NCBI GenBank assembly: GCA_903919145.1
Contig: CAIXGW010000074.1
Coordinates: forward strand, 1-64,000
Direction: 5' to 3'
Origin: an uncultured Myxococcales bacterium
Lineage (GTDB): Bacteria; Myxococcota_A; UBA9042
DNA length: 64,000 nt
The first letter of the stretch is position 1. Each line of letters begins with the position of its first letter. A program made the position numbers and the translations under genes. Shown in pieces: positions 43,380 through 52,725 of this stretch. A model generated the notes under the pieces. It had not been told where the DNA came from. It saw nothing but the letters and a program-made list of their open reading frames with translations, and made no database searches.

Positions 43380-45200
43380 CTACTGGTTGGCGACCCAGCT
43401 GAAGTAGCGGTCGTAGTCCCAAGTCAGGCCGGTGCCGGTCAAGTCCAAGCTGTTGTTGTAGAAGCCCGTCCACAGCCGAAACATGTAATAGCTGCTGCTG
43501 TAGTTGAACGCGCCGGACTTGAGCACCAGCGTCGAAGCCAGGTTGGCGGGAAAAGACACCACCTGGCAAGCCGAGCCGGCGATGTTGGAGGTGCTGGTCC
43601 ACACCGCCGCGCCGTTGAGCGCCAGCGTAGCGCCGTTGGTAGTGCTGCGCGAGGCGTAGCGAAAGCAGACGTTGCGGCTGATGGGCGCGCCCGTTGGGTT
43701 CTTGAGGAAGGCCACCAGGTACAGCCGCGACTGATCGGTGGAGGTGACCGTGTTGGTGACGCCGCGGTGGATTTGCACGTTGCCAAATTTGTCGGCCCAG
43801 AGGATCGAGGAAACCACGTTGCGCAGAGCGCTGTTGTCTTTGTAGGGCACATCCTGGGCGTTGGCGTAGTAGGTGCCCTGCAGGTTCTGGCCGCCCATCG
43901 AGTCAATGTACTCGCCGTACAGCATCGGCCGCGAGCCCGGTGGAAAGAACAGCGAGGAGCCCATGGCCGCGGTCAGGCCGCCGGCGACCTCAAGCTGGCC
44001 GTCAATGACCATGTCGCCCTTGACCTGGACTTTGGTAGAAGACAGCGTCTGGATGTGGACCGACCAGTTGAACTTGCCGTCGTACACAAAGGGCGGCTGG
44101 CCCGGCGGAACCTGCAGGGTGGCGGTGTCTCGCACGGTAATCGCCCAATTTCCCTTGGGATTCTTGCCCACCCAGTCTTTGTTCAAGTCGCCGGCCACCA
44201 ACGGCGTGGTGTCGTTGAACTTCAGGCTGAGGCTGGTACCCGTTTTGCCACCTTTGTACAGCACGTAGGGGGTGGAGATCCCAGGAGCATTCAACTCGAT
44301 CGCCACTTTGGATAGATCGGAGTTCAGCAGGTCGACCTGTATCCAGATGGCTTGGGCGATGCCGACGTCGGTCACGCTGACAGAGTCGATGGTGCCTGCG
44401 GCAAAACCGTCTTTGATTTGAAGGTCTTTGGTGCCAGAGAAGCTGCTGGTAAACTGGTTCCACAGCAGGTTGTTGGAGACTTCGTTGAGCATGTCTGGGC
44501 CGATGCCGGCGCTTGCGCAGTCCCAGCTACCGTCGGCCTTGACGCCTTTGACCACAAGGCCGGTGCCGCAGGAGCTACCGAGGGCCGGAAATACCGGCTT
44601 TTCCAGCAGGTCCGTGTATTTGCCGGTGGTGGCGACCTTGGCCAGGACCGGCAGGTTGGCAAGGTCGGTGTAGCTGCCGGTGCCGGCTACTTTGGCCAGA
44701 GACTGGACCACAACAAAATCACCCATGTCAGCGACTTTGGCATAGCCCTGCAGGACTTGGGGATTCAGGGCTGACGCGTTGATGCAGCCGGTGCAGGCCA
44801 CGGTGTCGGCGACGGCTGCGCGATGCGCAAACAGCACGCTGCTCAGCGGCTGGCGCGGCAGCTCTGGCTCGGCGGCAACGCTGATGCCCAGCCAAGCAGA
44901 GGACAGTGACCATCCGCCGGCGGGCAGGGGCTGTGCAGAGCCCAGCAGGTAGGCAAATTGGCCGCCCTTGACTTGAACCTGCACCGATTTCTCGCTCCAC
45001 AGCAGCTGGCCACCGGTCGAGGCGGTGTAGATACCAAAGGATAGAAAGTAGTTGCCGTCTGCAGCGGGTCCACCACTGGGCGACAGGATGACCCCGGTCG
45101 CCGCCAGGGTCTGGGGGACGGCGGCTGCGGCAGTCTGGGGCCAATAGGTCAGCAAGGCCAGCGCAAGAGATAGAAAGACTTGCCCAAAACGGCGATGCAT
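43380..45200 (-). CDS. Exported fibre-like protein with a P-domain
   Basis: This 606-residue exported protein has a signal peptide ending near TAAAAV (about residue 28). Its N-terminal domain (GNYFLSFGIYTASTGG) is common in cell-surface proteins. Next is a linker with two KVA-TG-YTDL-P units (LAKVAGTGSYTDLANLP and LAKVATTGKYTDLLEKP), a motif well known from phage tail fibres. A proprotein-convertase P-domain-like beta sandwich covers about residues 250-390 (LKFNDTT, NPKGNWAITVRD). The last 200 residues are beta-rich and unassigned. GGGAG lies six bases before the ATG at 45198-45200. It is probably a surface or secreted fibre. No protease domain is present despite the P-domain. Confidence 0.75.
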   Translation of the reverse strand: MHRRFGQVFLSLALALLTYWPQTAAAAVPQTLAATGVILSPSGGPAADGNYFLSFGIYTASTGGQLLWSEKSVQVQVKGGQFAYLLGSAQPLPAGGWSLSSAWLGISVAAEPELPRQPLSSVLFAHRAAVADTVACTGCINASALNPQVLQGYAKVADMGDFVVVQSLAKVAGTGSYTDLANLPVLAKVATTGKYTDLLEKPVFPALGSSCGTGLVVKGVKADGSWDCASAGIGPDMLNEVSNNLLWNQFTSSFSGTKDLQIKDGFAAGTIDSVSVTDVGIAQAIWIQVDLLNSDLSKVAIELNAPGISTPYVLYKGGKTGTSLSLKFNDTTPLVAGDLNKDWVGKNPKGNWAITVRDTATLQVPPGQPPFVYDGKFNWSVHIQTLSSTKVQVKGDMVIDGQLEVAGGLTAAMGSSLFFPPGSRPMLYGEYIDSMGGQNLQGTYYANAQDVPYKDNSALRNVVSSILWADKFGNVQIHRGVTNTVTSTDQSRLYLVAFLKNPTGAPISRNVCFRYASRSTTNGATLALNGAAVWTSTSNIAGSACQVVSFPANLASTLVLKSGAFNYSSSYYMFRLWTGFYNNSLDLTGTGLTWDYDRYFSWVANQ

Positions 45201-45406
45201 CGGCAACTCCCAGAGCGCTGCCCGCCAAGATGGTGAGCGCATATACCTCCATGGTAGCGCACCCCGCGGCCGTCCACCAGCCAAACAAATCAGCGCTCCC
45301 GGCGTGCTGAGGGCGGCGCCGTTGGCAGGTCCGCTGGCGTAGTTTGGCTGGCCGGCCTATGATTGGCCACCAAGGCTAGCCGTCCAGGAGGTCGCATCCG
45401 GGGCTC

Positions 45407-47134
45407 ATGACGCATAAATCCGTGCGCTCCCATCTGACCATTACCCAGCAGGCGGGGCGATTGCGCACGCTGACGCTGAGCACCACCTTTTGCTGGGGAA
45501 CATTTACAGCGATCAACTGGATCAAGGACCGGCCGACAAGCGCGGCGGTGGACCTGGTTGCGGGGCTGCTGACGCTGTCGATCTGGCTATATGCCCAGCG
45601 CGACCCGGCCCGTCGCCATGTGGCTTCCGGATACGCGCTGCTGACCGTATCGGCGGTGGCCCTGGCCATGGCCTCGATCCTGGCCGGCCAGAGCACAAGC
45701 AGCGCGCTGTGGTTCATGACGCTGCTGCCGTTGATGGCGGGCTACGCCCTTGACGCGCGGGCCACTCTGTTCTGGGCAGGCCTTGCGGCGGCGTTGATTC
45801 CGGCGCTCAGCCTTATGGAAAAGATCTATTGGGTTGACAGTCAGTTTCAGCCCGACAAGGCCGACTGGCTGTTCGGCCGGGTGATGCTGGTGCTGCTGGT
45901 GATGGCGTTTGCCCACACATCGACCCGGTCATTTGAGAAGCAGTTGCAGGCGCTGACCGCTGGCGAAAAGCAGCTGGAACGGGCGCGCGATCAAGCCCTG
46001 GCGGCGGCTATGGCCAAGTCGGCGTTTGTGGCCAACATGAGCCACGAGGTGCGCACGCCGCTCAACGGCATCCTGGGCATCGCGCAGCTGCTGGGTCGCA
46101 CCGAGCTGAGTGCAGAACAGCGCGAGCTGGTAGACACCCTGGAGCGCAGCGGCCAAAACCTGCTGGGCGTGGTCAATCAGATCCTGGACTTCTCTAAGCT
46201 TGAGGCCGGCAAGATCTCTCTGCATCCGGCGCCCATTGAAGTGGCGCGGCTGCTGGACGAGGTAGTGGGGCTGTTTCGCGTCCAAGCTCAGGTCAAGGGC
46301 CTGAAGCTGACCGCAGTGACGGCGCCGGACTGCCCGGAGTCGGTCCTGGTCGACGGCCATCATCTGCGTCAAATCCTGCACAATCTGGTGGGAAATGCGC
46401 TGAAGTTTACCGACCAGGGCGAAGTGGAAGTCAGCGCCAGCCCTCTGCCCAATGGCGTTTCCCTTGTTGTGCGAGACACCGGTCCAGGGCTAGAGCCCTC
46501 GCAAATCACAGAGCTGTTCCAACCCTTCAGTCAGGTGGACCATTCGACCACCCGCCGCCACGGCGGTACCGGTCTGGGCCTGGCGATCAGTCGCCAGCTG
46601 GCCGAGGCGATGGGCGGCACCCTCTCTGTGGACAGCAACCCTGGGGTAGGCACGGTGTTTTGCGTGTCGCTGCCAGCACCGCCGGCGCAGCTGGTGGCGT
46701 CGCCCAACCGCCAGCCCTCTGGGGCGTGGCTGCGCCCGGGCGGCCTGCGAATTCTGGTTGCCGAAGACAACCGGGTCAACTGGCTGGTGATGGACCGGAT
46801 CTTGCGCCACCTGGGGCAGCGATCGGAGCACGTGGACACCGGCAAGGCCGCCCTGGAGGCGGTGCGCGAGCAGTTTTTTGACATTGTCTTCATGGATGTC
46901 CAGATGCCGGACATGGACGGCCTGGAGGCCACGCGCTGCATACGCAACGACCTGCCCGCCGATCGCCAACCCTGGATCGTGGCCTTGACCGCCAGTGTGC
47001 TGGCCGAGCAGCGCGCAGCGTGTGAAGCTGCAGGGATGGACGACTACTTGAGCAAGCCCCTGCAGATCGACTCGGTCGCCGCGGCCCTGCGCCGCCACAT
47101 CACTGCAACACCTGCTGGCACCGCTGAGCTCTGA
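45407..47134 (+). CDS. Hybrid sensor histidine kinase with receiver domain
   Basis: The 575-residue protein has about five membrane helices in residues 25-170, then a HisKA domain with His213 in [13 protein letters not shown]. The HATPase domain ([30 protein letters not shown]) follows, and a C-terminal receiver domain has the phospho-acceptor Asp497 in [11 protein letters not shown]. It autophosphorylates in response to an unknown membrane signal and passes the phosphate to its own receiver. No output regulator or phosphotransfer protein is adjacent. A perfect AGGAGGT lies 14 bases before the ATG, an unusually long gap. The next gene follows at 63 bp. Confidence 0.92.
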   Translation: MTHKSVRSHLTITQQAGRLRTLTLSTTFCWGTFTAINWIKDRPTSAAVDLVAGLLTLSIWLYAQRDPARRHVASGYALLTVSAVALAMASILAGQSTSSALWFMTLLPLMAGYALDARATLFWAGLAAALIPALSLMEKIYWVDSQFQPDKADWLFGRVMLVLLVMAFAHTSTRSFEKQLQALTAGEKQLERARDQALAAAMAKSAFVANMSHEVRTPLNGILGIAQLLGRTELSAEQRELVDTLERSGQNLLGVVNQILDFSKLEAGKISLHPAPIEVARLLDEVVGLFRVQAQVKGLKLTAVTAPDCPESVLVDGHHLRQILHNLVGNALKFTDQGEVEVSASPLPNGVSLVVRDTGPGLEPSQITELFQPFSQVDHSTTRRHGGTGLGLAISRQLAEAMGGTLSVDSNPGVGTVFCVSLPAPPAQLVASPNRQPSGAWLRPGGLRILVAEDNRVNWLVMDRILRHLGQRSEHVDTGKAALEAVREQFFDIVFMDVQMPDMDGLEATRCIRNDLPADRQPWIVALTASVLAEQRAACEAAGMDDYLSKPLQIDSVAAALRRHITATPAGTAEL

Positions 47135-47197
47135 TCGCCGCCGCGGTGCCAGGGCCAGCTGTACCTTTGACCTCTGCCGATTGACTCAGGAAGGGCC

Positions 47198-49336
47198 ATG
47201 CTCGTTCACGCTGCTGCGATTGCCCTTTCGGCCTTCTTGCTGTTTCTGGTCCAGCCGATCATCGCCCGCCAGATTCTGCCGTGGTTTGGCGGCTCGGCGC
47301 TGGTCTGGTCCACCAGCTTGGTGTTCTTTCAGCTCGGGCTGCTGGGCGGCTACTTCTACGCCGATGCGCTGGTGCGCAAGTGCTCGCCGCGCCGGCAGCT
47401 GACCATCCACGCAACCCTGCTGTGTGCCAGCCTGCTGACTCTGCCGATCCTGCCGGATGCTGCGAGCCGTCCGGTCGATGCCAGCAATCCGGCGGGCAAG
47501 GTCCTGTGGCTGCTGCTGACGACCATTGGCTTGCCGTACCTGATGCTGTCGACCACCGGACCGCTGGTGCAGGCGTGGTTTGCCCGGCGCTGGCAGGGGC
47601 AGCAGGTGTACCGGCTCTACGCCCTGTCCAACTTGGCATCGATGGTGGCCCTGCTGGGCTATCCGGTGGCGCTGGAGCCCTTTGCGACCACCCAGCAGCA
47701 ATCGGTTGGCTGGTCCGTGGCCTATGTGCTGTTTGCCGCTTTGGCGGTGCTGGCCGGGTGGCGGTCTCAGGGCCAGGCGCAGGGCCAGTCGCAGGGCCAG
47801 TCGCAGGATCTGCCGCCGGCCGCCGAGCCGCTGGTCGAGGATCCGCAAAAACCTCAGGAGCAATCTGGTGTTGAGCAAGGGTCCCCCCCTGAGGAGCCGC
47901 AGTTGCCCTTGGCGGCGCCGGGGTGGCGGCAGCAGGCCGAGTGGCTGACCCTGGCCAGCATGGGCACTGTTCTGCTGCTGTCGCTGAGTACTCACATCAC
48001 CCAGAACATCGCCTCGATCCCGTTTCTGTGGGTGCTGCCGCTGGCCACGTATCTGCTGGCGTTTATCCTGTGCTTTGACGGCCGCGGCTGGTATTGGCGG
48101 CGCATCTACCCGCCGCTGGCCGCCGTGCTGGCGCTGCTGATGCTGGTGGGGCTGACGTATCGCATCGGCCCCGACTGGTTGCCAGAGCGGCGGCTGATGC
48201 ACCTCAACCACGCTCTGCCGTTGTATGTGGTTGGCCTGTTCGCCCAGTGCATGTTCCTTTCCGGAGAGCTGGTCGCGCGCAAGCCTCATCCCAGCTCTCT
48301 GACCAGGTTCTACCTGTCGGTGTCGCTGGGGGGGGCGATCGGCGGCTTGGCGGTGGGCCTGGGGGCTCCGCTGCTGCTGGATGCCTACTGGGAGATCCCG
48401 ATGGCCCTGACCGCGCTGGCGGGTTTGGTGGCCTGGCTGTCGCCGCAGGGCTGGCAACGGGCTGTTGGGGCTGTGGCGGCGGTTGCCTGCGTGTGTTTTG
48501 GCTTTGACTACGCCGTGCACCTGCATCGCGACACCGTAGAGCTGTCGCGCAGCGCCTACGGAACGCTTCGGGTCAAGGCCAGTGGCGAGCCGCAAGACCC
48601 CAAGGCGCAGATGCGGCTGTTGCACGGGGTGATCCTGCACGGTCAGCAGTACCGGGTCCCAGAGAAGCGCCGCTTGGCTACTACCTACTACGGCGAAACC
48701 TCTGGCATTGGCCGGGCCATCCTGATGCTGCGCGAACAAGCTGCCCCGGGCACGCCGCAGCGTTTGGGCCTGGTGGGGCTGGGCACCGGCACGCTGGCGA
48801 CCTACGGCCGGCCCGGCGACGTCTGCCACATCTACGAACTCAGCCCGGCCGTACTGGACGTCGCGCGGCGGCACTTCACCTATCTCAGTGACTGCCAAGC
48901 CAAAGTAGAAGTGGTGCTGGGCGACGCCCGGCTGCAAATGGAGCGCGAAGCCCCGCAGCGCTTTGACGTGCTGGCCATTGACGCGTTTTCCAGCGACTCG
49001 GTTCCGGCGCACCTGCTGACCCGCGAGGCGCTGGCTGTGTACCTGCGGCACTTGCGCCCGGGGGGTGTCATCGCCTTTCACGTCAGCAACCGCTACTTGG
49101 ACCTGGCCCAGGTGGTGCGGCAGCTGGCCGATCAAGCAGGCGTGTTGTCTTGGGAAATCACCGACCAGCCCAAAGACAGCGACCGGCTGACCCGCTCTGA
49201 CTGGGTGTGGGTCACCGCCAATCGGCCGCTGGTCCAGGCTCTGCAGCTCGCCAAGGTGGGCGCGCCAGTGCCCAACAAAGGCCCGCTGCGGGTGTGGAGC
49301 GACGACTACTACAACCTGCTGCAGGTCTGGAAGTAG
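47198..49336 (+). CDS. Membrane protein fused to a spermidine-synthase-like domain
   Basis: The 712-residue protein has multiple transmembrane helices in the first 455 residues, followed by a spermidine-synthase-like methyltransferase-fold domain. In that domain LVGLGTGTLATYG is the nucleotide-binding glycine loop, and IYELSPAVLDVAR and IDAFSSDSVP are the following strands. Proteins of this layout are common in bacteria and are annotated as fused spermidine synthases, but polyamine synthesis has rarely been shown. The helix block is interrupted by a Gln/Ser/Gly-rich cytoplasmic linker made from a tandem 12-bp repeat (47768-47807). The ATG start has weak AGGAAGGGCC upstream. Confidence 0.85.
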   Translation: MLVHAAAIALSAFLLFLVQPIIARQILPWFGGSALVWSTSLVFFQLGLLGGYFYADALVRKCSPRRQLTIHATLLCASLLTLPILPDAASRPVDASNPAGKVLWLLLTTIGLPYLMLSTTGPLVQAWFARRWQGQQVYRLYALSNLASMVALLGYPVALEPFATTQQQSVGWSVAYVLFAALAVLAGWRSQGQAQGQSQGQSQDLPPAAEPLVEDPQKPQEQSGVEQGSPPEEPQLPLAAPGWRQQAEWLTLASMGTVLLLSLSTHITQNIASIPFLWVLPLATYLLAFILCFDGRGWYWRRIYPPLAAVLALLMLVGLTYRIGPDWLPERRLMHLNHALPLYVVGLFAQCMFLSGELVARKPHPSSLTRFYLSVSLGGAIGGLAVGLGAPLLLDAYWEIPMALTALAGLVAWLSPQGWQRAVGAVAAVACVCFGFDYAVHLHRDTVELSRSAYGTLRVKASGEPQDPKAQMRLLHGVILHGQQYRVPEKRRLATTYYGETSGIGRAILMLREQAAPGTPQRLGLVGLGTGTLATYGRPGDVCHIYELSPAVLDVARRHFTYLSDCQAKVEVVLGDARLQMEREAPQRFDVLAIDAFSSDSVPAHLLTREALAVYLRHLRPGGVIAFHVSNRYLDLAQVVRQLADQAGVLSWEITDQPKDSDRLTRSDWVWVTANRPLVQALQLAKVGAPVPNKGPLRVWSDDYYNLLQVWK
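47768..47807 (+). repeat. 12-bp tandem repeat inside the membrane/spermidine-synthase gene
   Basis: CAGGGCCAGGCG is followed by two copies of CAGGGCCAGTCG and a partial fourth (47768, 47780, 47792, 47804). The unit keeps the reading frame and adds Gln, Gly and Ser residues to a cytoplasmic linker, so copy number could vary without breaking the gene. Confidence 0.75.
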
Positions 49337-49354
49337 TCCAGTTGGCGTCTTGGC

Positions 49355-50653
49355 TTATTGGACCCAGTACGCTTCTTCCAGGCTGTCTTCGCGCTCTGGC
49401 AGGCCGCGCAGCAGCCGCGGGCAGTGGTTGCGCAGCACCTCATAGCTGACGCGGTTGGCGTACTTGCACACCTGGTGGATCGAAGAGTACGTCAAGAACT
49501 GCGCGGTATGCTTTGGAGAATTCGGCGCGGAGCGGCGGTGGTGGACGTTGGCGACCATGTCGTGCAGCAGAGCCCCCAGGGCGGCGTCGCCAGCGCCGTT
49601 GGTGTTGTGGATGATGCTGGGGCCACCGTGGTACGGGTTGATGTGAGAGAACACCTTGCGCGGCTCTGGGCAAGAGCGGCGCGGCATCGCTCGGCTGTAC
49701 TCGTAGCGATTGTACTCTGCGATACTCTTGGACATGATCGGATCGCGGGTCTCGCGCACATAGGCTTGGTCGACCCAGCCAGACAGGTACAGACCGTGCT
49801 TGTCGCGGGTCAGCAAGACCAGGTCTACCCAGTCCAGCGCTCGGCTGCTGGCCAGCAGTGGGTCCTCTTCTCCTGTCAGCGCGCGCAGTTCTCCGTAGTT
49901 GCCTGCCAGGATGGCGATCTCAATGCCTTGCAGCAGCTCAATCAGCGCATGGCGCTGCTCGCGCACCAGCCACTCGGTGCCAAGGGACAGCACGACCGGC
50001 ACCCGATGGGCGTTGGCGATGGCGATCGCCCGGCGCGTCGCAGCGTGAATGGGCGCATGCGGGTCGCGCAGCAGGTAGGCTGTCAGCACCAAGGCCGAGG
50101 CCCCGGCGATGAGCTCGGCGGGCACCGTGTCGGGCGACAAATCATCCATGATGCCGCGGCTGATGCCAAAGCTGCGCTCGCGGTCGTCGCTGACAAAGCA
50201 GAAGGCCCGCCCCATCGGGCCTTCTACCGGCTGCAGGTGGGCCAGGTTGACCCGCGAGCTGGTGTTGCGGATGTAGTGAAAGGCATAGTCGCCCACGCAA
50301 ATCGTGCGGTTGATGGTGCCAATCAGGTAAGACAAGTCGTCGGCCAGCACCGAGTAGTTGTGCAGGGTGTTGCCGACCGAGCCGCCAGCGTACTCGCCAA
50401 CGATGCGCCCGCTGGCCTTGAGGTCGGCGTACACGCGATCGACCACCGCCGTATCCAGCACTTCAGATCCGCCCTTGGGGATGCCCAGTGCCGCCAATTC
50501 TTCTTCTGTTACGCGAGCCTCAATGTCGACGAGCAGCTGGTCGATGCCGACGACGTACAGGTGAGCTTCTTCACTTTCTTCGTGCAGCGACTCTGGCCCT
50601 CGGTCAGATACTGGAAAATAGTATTTGGTTTTGCGGCGGCCCGGAAAGCGCAT
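49355..50653 (-). CDS. gsk: Inosine-guanosine kinase
   Basis: Gsk phosphorylates inosine and guanosine with ATP in purine salvage. The 432-residue product matches E. coli Gsk (434) along its length: MRFPGRRKTKYYFPV at the N-terminus, VVGIDQLLVDIEA, GGSVGNTLHNYSVLADD, NTNGAGDAALGALLHD with the catalytic Asp of the PfkB fold, and RGLPEREDSLEEAYW at the C-terminus. The ATG at 50651-50653 is chosen from this match, though its ribosome site is weak; longer readings have no support. It lies 86 bp after the GT-C-like membrane protein gene. The family is best known from gammaproteobacteria. Confidence 0.93.
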   Translation of the reverse strand: MRFPGRRKTKYYFPVSDRGPESLHEESEEAHLYVVGIDQLLVDIEARVTEEELAALGIPKGGSEVLDTAVVDRVYADLKASGRIVGEYAGGSVGNTLHNYSVLADDLSYLIGTINRTICVGDYAFHYIRNTSSRVNLAHLQPVEGPMGRAFCFVSDDRERSFGISRGIMDDLSPDTVPAELIAGASALVLTAYLLRDPHAPIHAATRRAIAIANAHRVPVVLSLGTEWLVREQRHALIELLQGIEIAILAGNYGELRALTGEEDPLLASSRALDWVDLVLLTRDKHGLYLSGWVDQAYVRETRDPIMSKSIAEYNRYEYSRAMPRRSCPEPRKVFSHINPYHGGPSIIHNTNGAGDAALGALLHDMVANVHHRRSAPNSPKHTAQFLTYSSIHQVCKYANRVSYEVLRNHCPRLLRGLPEREDSLEEAYWVQ

Positions 50654-50739
50654 TGGCGGTCTCGGTGGCCGCGGTGGCGACCTGTGGCGCATACGGTCGA
50701 TCTTTTCGGCGCTGGGTGCAAATCGGCGCCAGCCAGAGT

Positions 50740-52656
50740 CTATGGGGGCCCGCAGCGGTGGCGGGTCGCCAGCTGGCGAGAGAGGAGTTGCTTGGGCGCG
50801 CGGCGCAGCACCTGGCCGGCAAAGGCACAGACGCAAGCGCGGTCTCCCTGGGCATCGCACACCATGGCGGCGGTGCGCAGGGCCGGCAGCGAGTCCGGTT
50901 TGCGCTGTAGCGCCGCAGCCGTGCTGTCGCGAGCGGCGGGCAGGTTGCCCAGGGCCAACAGCGCGGTGGCCTGGACCACCCGCGGCATCGCCGCCCAAGG
51001 AGCGGCGGCGACCATGCGCTCGGCCTCGGCCAGGGCACCAGCGGCCAGCGCCGGGTCCGCCTGCCACAGCGTCACGTCGCTGGCCAGGTCGGCCGGATGG
51101 ACCGTGCGATAGCCGTCGCGCTGGGCGATCTGCGGATTGGCGCTTTGCTGCACGCCGATGGCCGCGCGGTCATCCAGCCAGGTCAGCACCCAGCCGGGCT
51201 TGCTCTGCAGGTCGCGCAGCCGCTGGTCGTTGTAGAGGACGGCGAAGCCACAATGAAACTCGTCCAGCAGCTTGCCCAGGTCGCCGGGCGACTGGTCAAA
51301 GATCCGCGTCACAAAGGCCACGCCGTACAGGGCCATCGCCCGGCCGTCGATCAGCACCGGGTGGCGGCGCTCAAGGGCCCACAGCAGGTAGCCGCCGTCA
51401 AAAAAGTCGTTGTACATCAGCCCATTTAGCGGGGTGCGCCGCAGGTAGTCTGCAGCCCCCTCGGGGAATTCGCCGGGGGCGATGCCCAGGCCCAGCGGCC
51501 GCGCGTGGTGGTGGGCCGCGGCCACCCCCGCCGCAGCCAGGGCCGCTGTCAGCACGGCTGCGCCCAAGCGGCTGGCCAGGGACCGCGAGGCCTCTAGCAG
51601 GCCGGCGCCGCCAGCCATGGCCAGTGGTGCCAACGCCAGCGCCGCCATCGGCACAAAGCGCACGGTTCGGAGGCCGATCAGCAAAAAGCCCAAGCCCATC
51701 AGCCAGTGGGCGGCTGTCAGCTGCTGGCGCACGCGGGGCAGGGCCGCGGCCAGCACCGCCAGGGCCGTCAGCAACGCCAAGGCCAGCCCCCAGCCGCTGC
51801 GGGCAGGCGCCCAGCCATCGCGCCACAGCGGAGCCCACTCCATCAAGATCGCCGGAACGCGGTCGTCGCCCAAGTGCAGAAAGCCGGCCGCTAGCCGGTC
51901 GATGGGGGCCGGGGCCACCAGCAGGGCCGCCGCACCGCCAGCTGCCTGCGCCCAGCGGGTTTTGACGGCAAGCTGCGCCGCAGGATCCGGGCGCCACCGA
52001 TGGTCGATCGCCGCGCCCACGGCCGCAGCCAGCAACGCCAGCCAGCCAAGCAGCGCACTAGAATGAAGATTCTGCCAGAGAGCCAGCAGCGGCACCGCCA
52101 GCCAGGCGCGCTGGGCCGCCTTCTGCGGCGACTCGCCCTGCTGAGCTAGCGCCAAGTGCAGCACTGCGGCCAGCAGCGGCAAGGTCAGTGTCTGCGGCCG
52201 CGGCGCCACCCGGAACACCGTGGCAGCCGTCAGCAAAGCCGCAACGGCCGCCACCGCCAGCAGCCCTGAGCCGCGGTGTGTCTTGCCCAGCCGGTAGGTC
52301 CAAGCGCCGACCGCCAGGCCCGCAGCGGCGCAGAACGCCAAGATGTTGCCGCCGTGGCCAAAGGCGCCGTACAGCCCGGCCATCAGCAGGTCGGCCAGCC
52401 AGTCGACAAACAGCCAGGGCTGGCCGGCAAAGGTGTGAGAGAACGGGTCAACCCGCGGAATCTCGGCGTGTCGAGCGATCCACGCACCCGTCTCCAGGTG
52501 CCAGAAATAGTCAGGGTCGTAGATGGGGGTGGCGCGGGCCAGCGCGGTGCCCAAGCCGGCCAGCACGGAAATCGCAATCAGCAACCAAGGTTTGGCGCGG
52601 ACGCTCTCAGGCGCGTCGCTCTCCTCTGCCACCGACCTTGGTCTTGGTTCTGCCAT
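50740..52656 (-). CDS. Polytopic membrane protein, GT-C-like, with helical C-terminal domain
   Basis: The 638-residue protein has about ten transmembrane helices in residues 25-390. An early loop contains IYDPDYFWHLETG, whose acidic residues are placed like the catalytic motif of GT-C glycosyltransferases such as dolichyl-phosphate-mannose users. The last 240 residues form a soluble region with helical, TPR-like pairs near the end (MVAAAPWAAMPRVVQATALLALG). It probably acts on a lipid-linked sugar at the inner membrane. Specificity is unknown. It is the fourth gene of the minus-strand run that starts with the ATP-grasp gene at 55414. Confidence 0.72.
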   Translation of the reverse strand: MAEPRPRSVAEESDAPESVRAKPWLLIAISVLAGLGTALARATPIYDPDYFWHLETGAWIARHAEIPRVDPFSHTFAGQPWLFVDWLADLLMAGLYGAFGHGGNILAFCAAAGLAVGAWTYRLGKTHRGSGLLAVAAVAALLTAATVFRVAPRPQTLTLPLLAAVLHLALAQQGESPQKAAQRAWLAVPLLALWQNLHSSALLGWLALLAAAVGAAIDHRWRPDPAAQLAVKTRWAQAAGGAAALLVAPAPIDRLAAGFLHLGDDRVPAILMEWAPLWRDGWAPARSGWGLALALLTALAVLAAALPRVRQQLTAAHWLMGLGFLLIGLRTVRFVPMAALALAPLAMAGGAGLLEASRSLASRLGAAVLTAALAAAGVAAAHHHARPLGLGIAPGEFPEGAADYLRRTPLNGLMYNDFFDGGYLLWALERRHPVLIDGRAMALYGVAFVTRIFDQSPGDLGKLLDEFHCGFAVLYNDQRLRDLQSKPGWVLTWLDDRAAIGVQQSANPQIAQRDGYRTVHPADLASDVTLWQADPALAAGALAEAERMVAAAPWAAMPRVVQATALLALGNLPAARDSTAAALQRKPDSLPALRTAAMVCDAQGDRACVCAFAGQVLRRAPKQLLSRQLATRHRCGPP

Positions 52657-52725
52657 GCTCTCAACCAGTCGGAGCCGCTAGTCCGGCGGCGCGCTGGGCA
52701 ACTGTGGGCTGGCAGGCCGCAGCGG

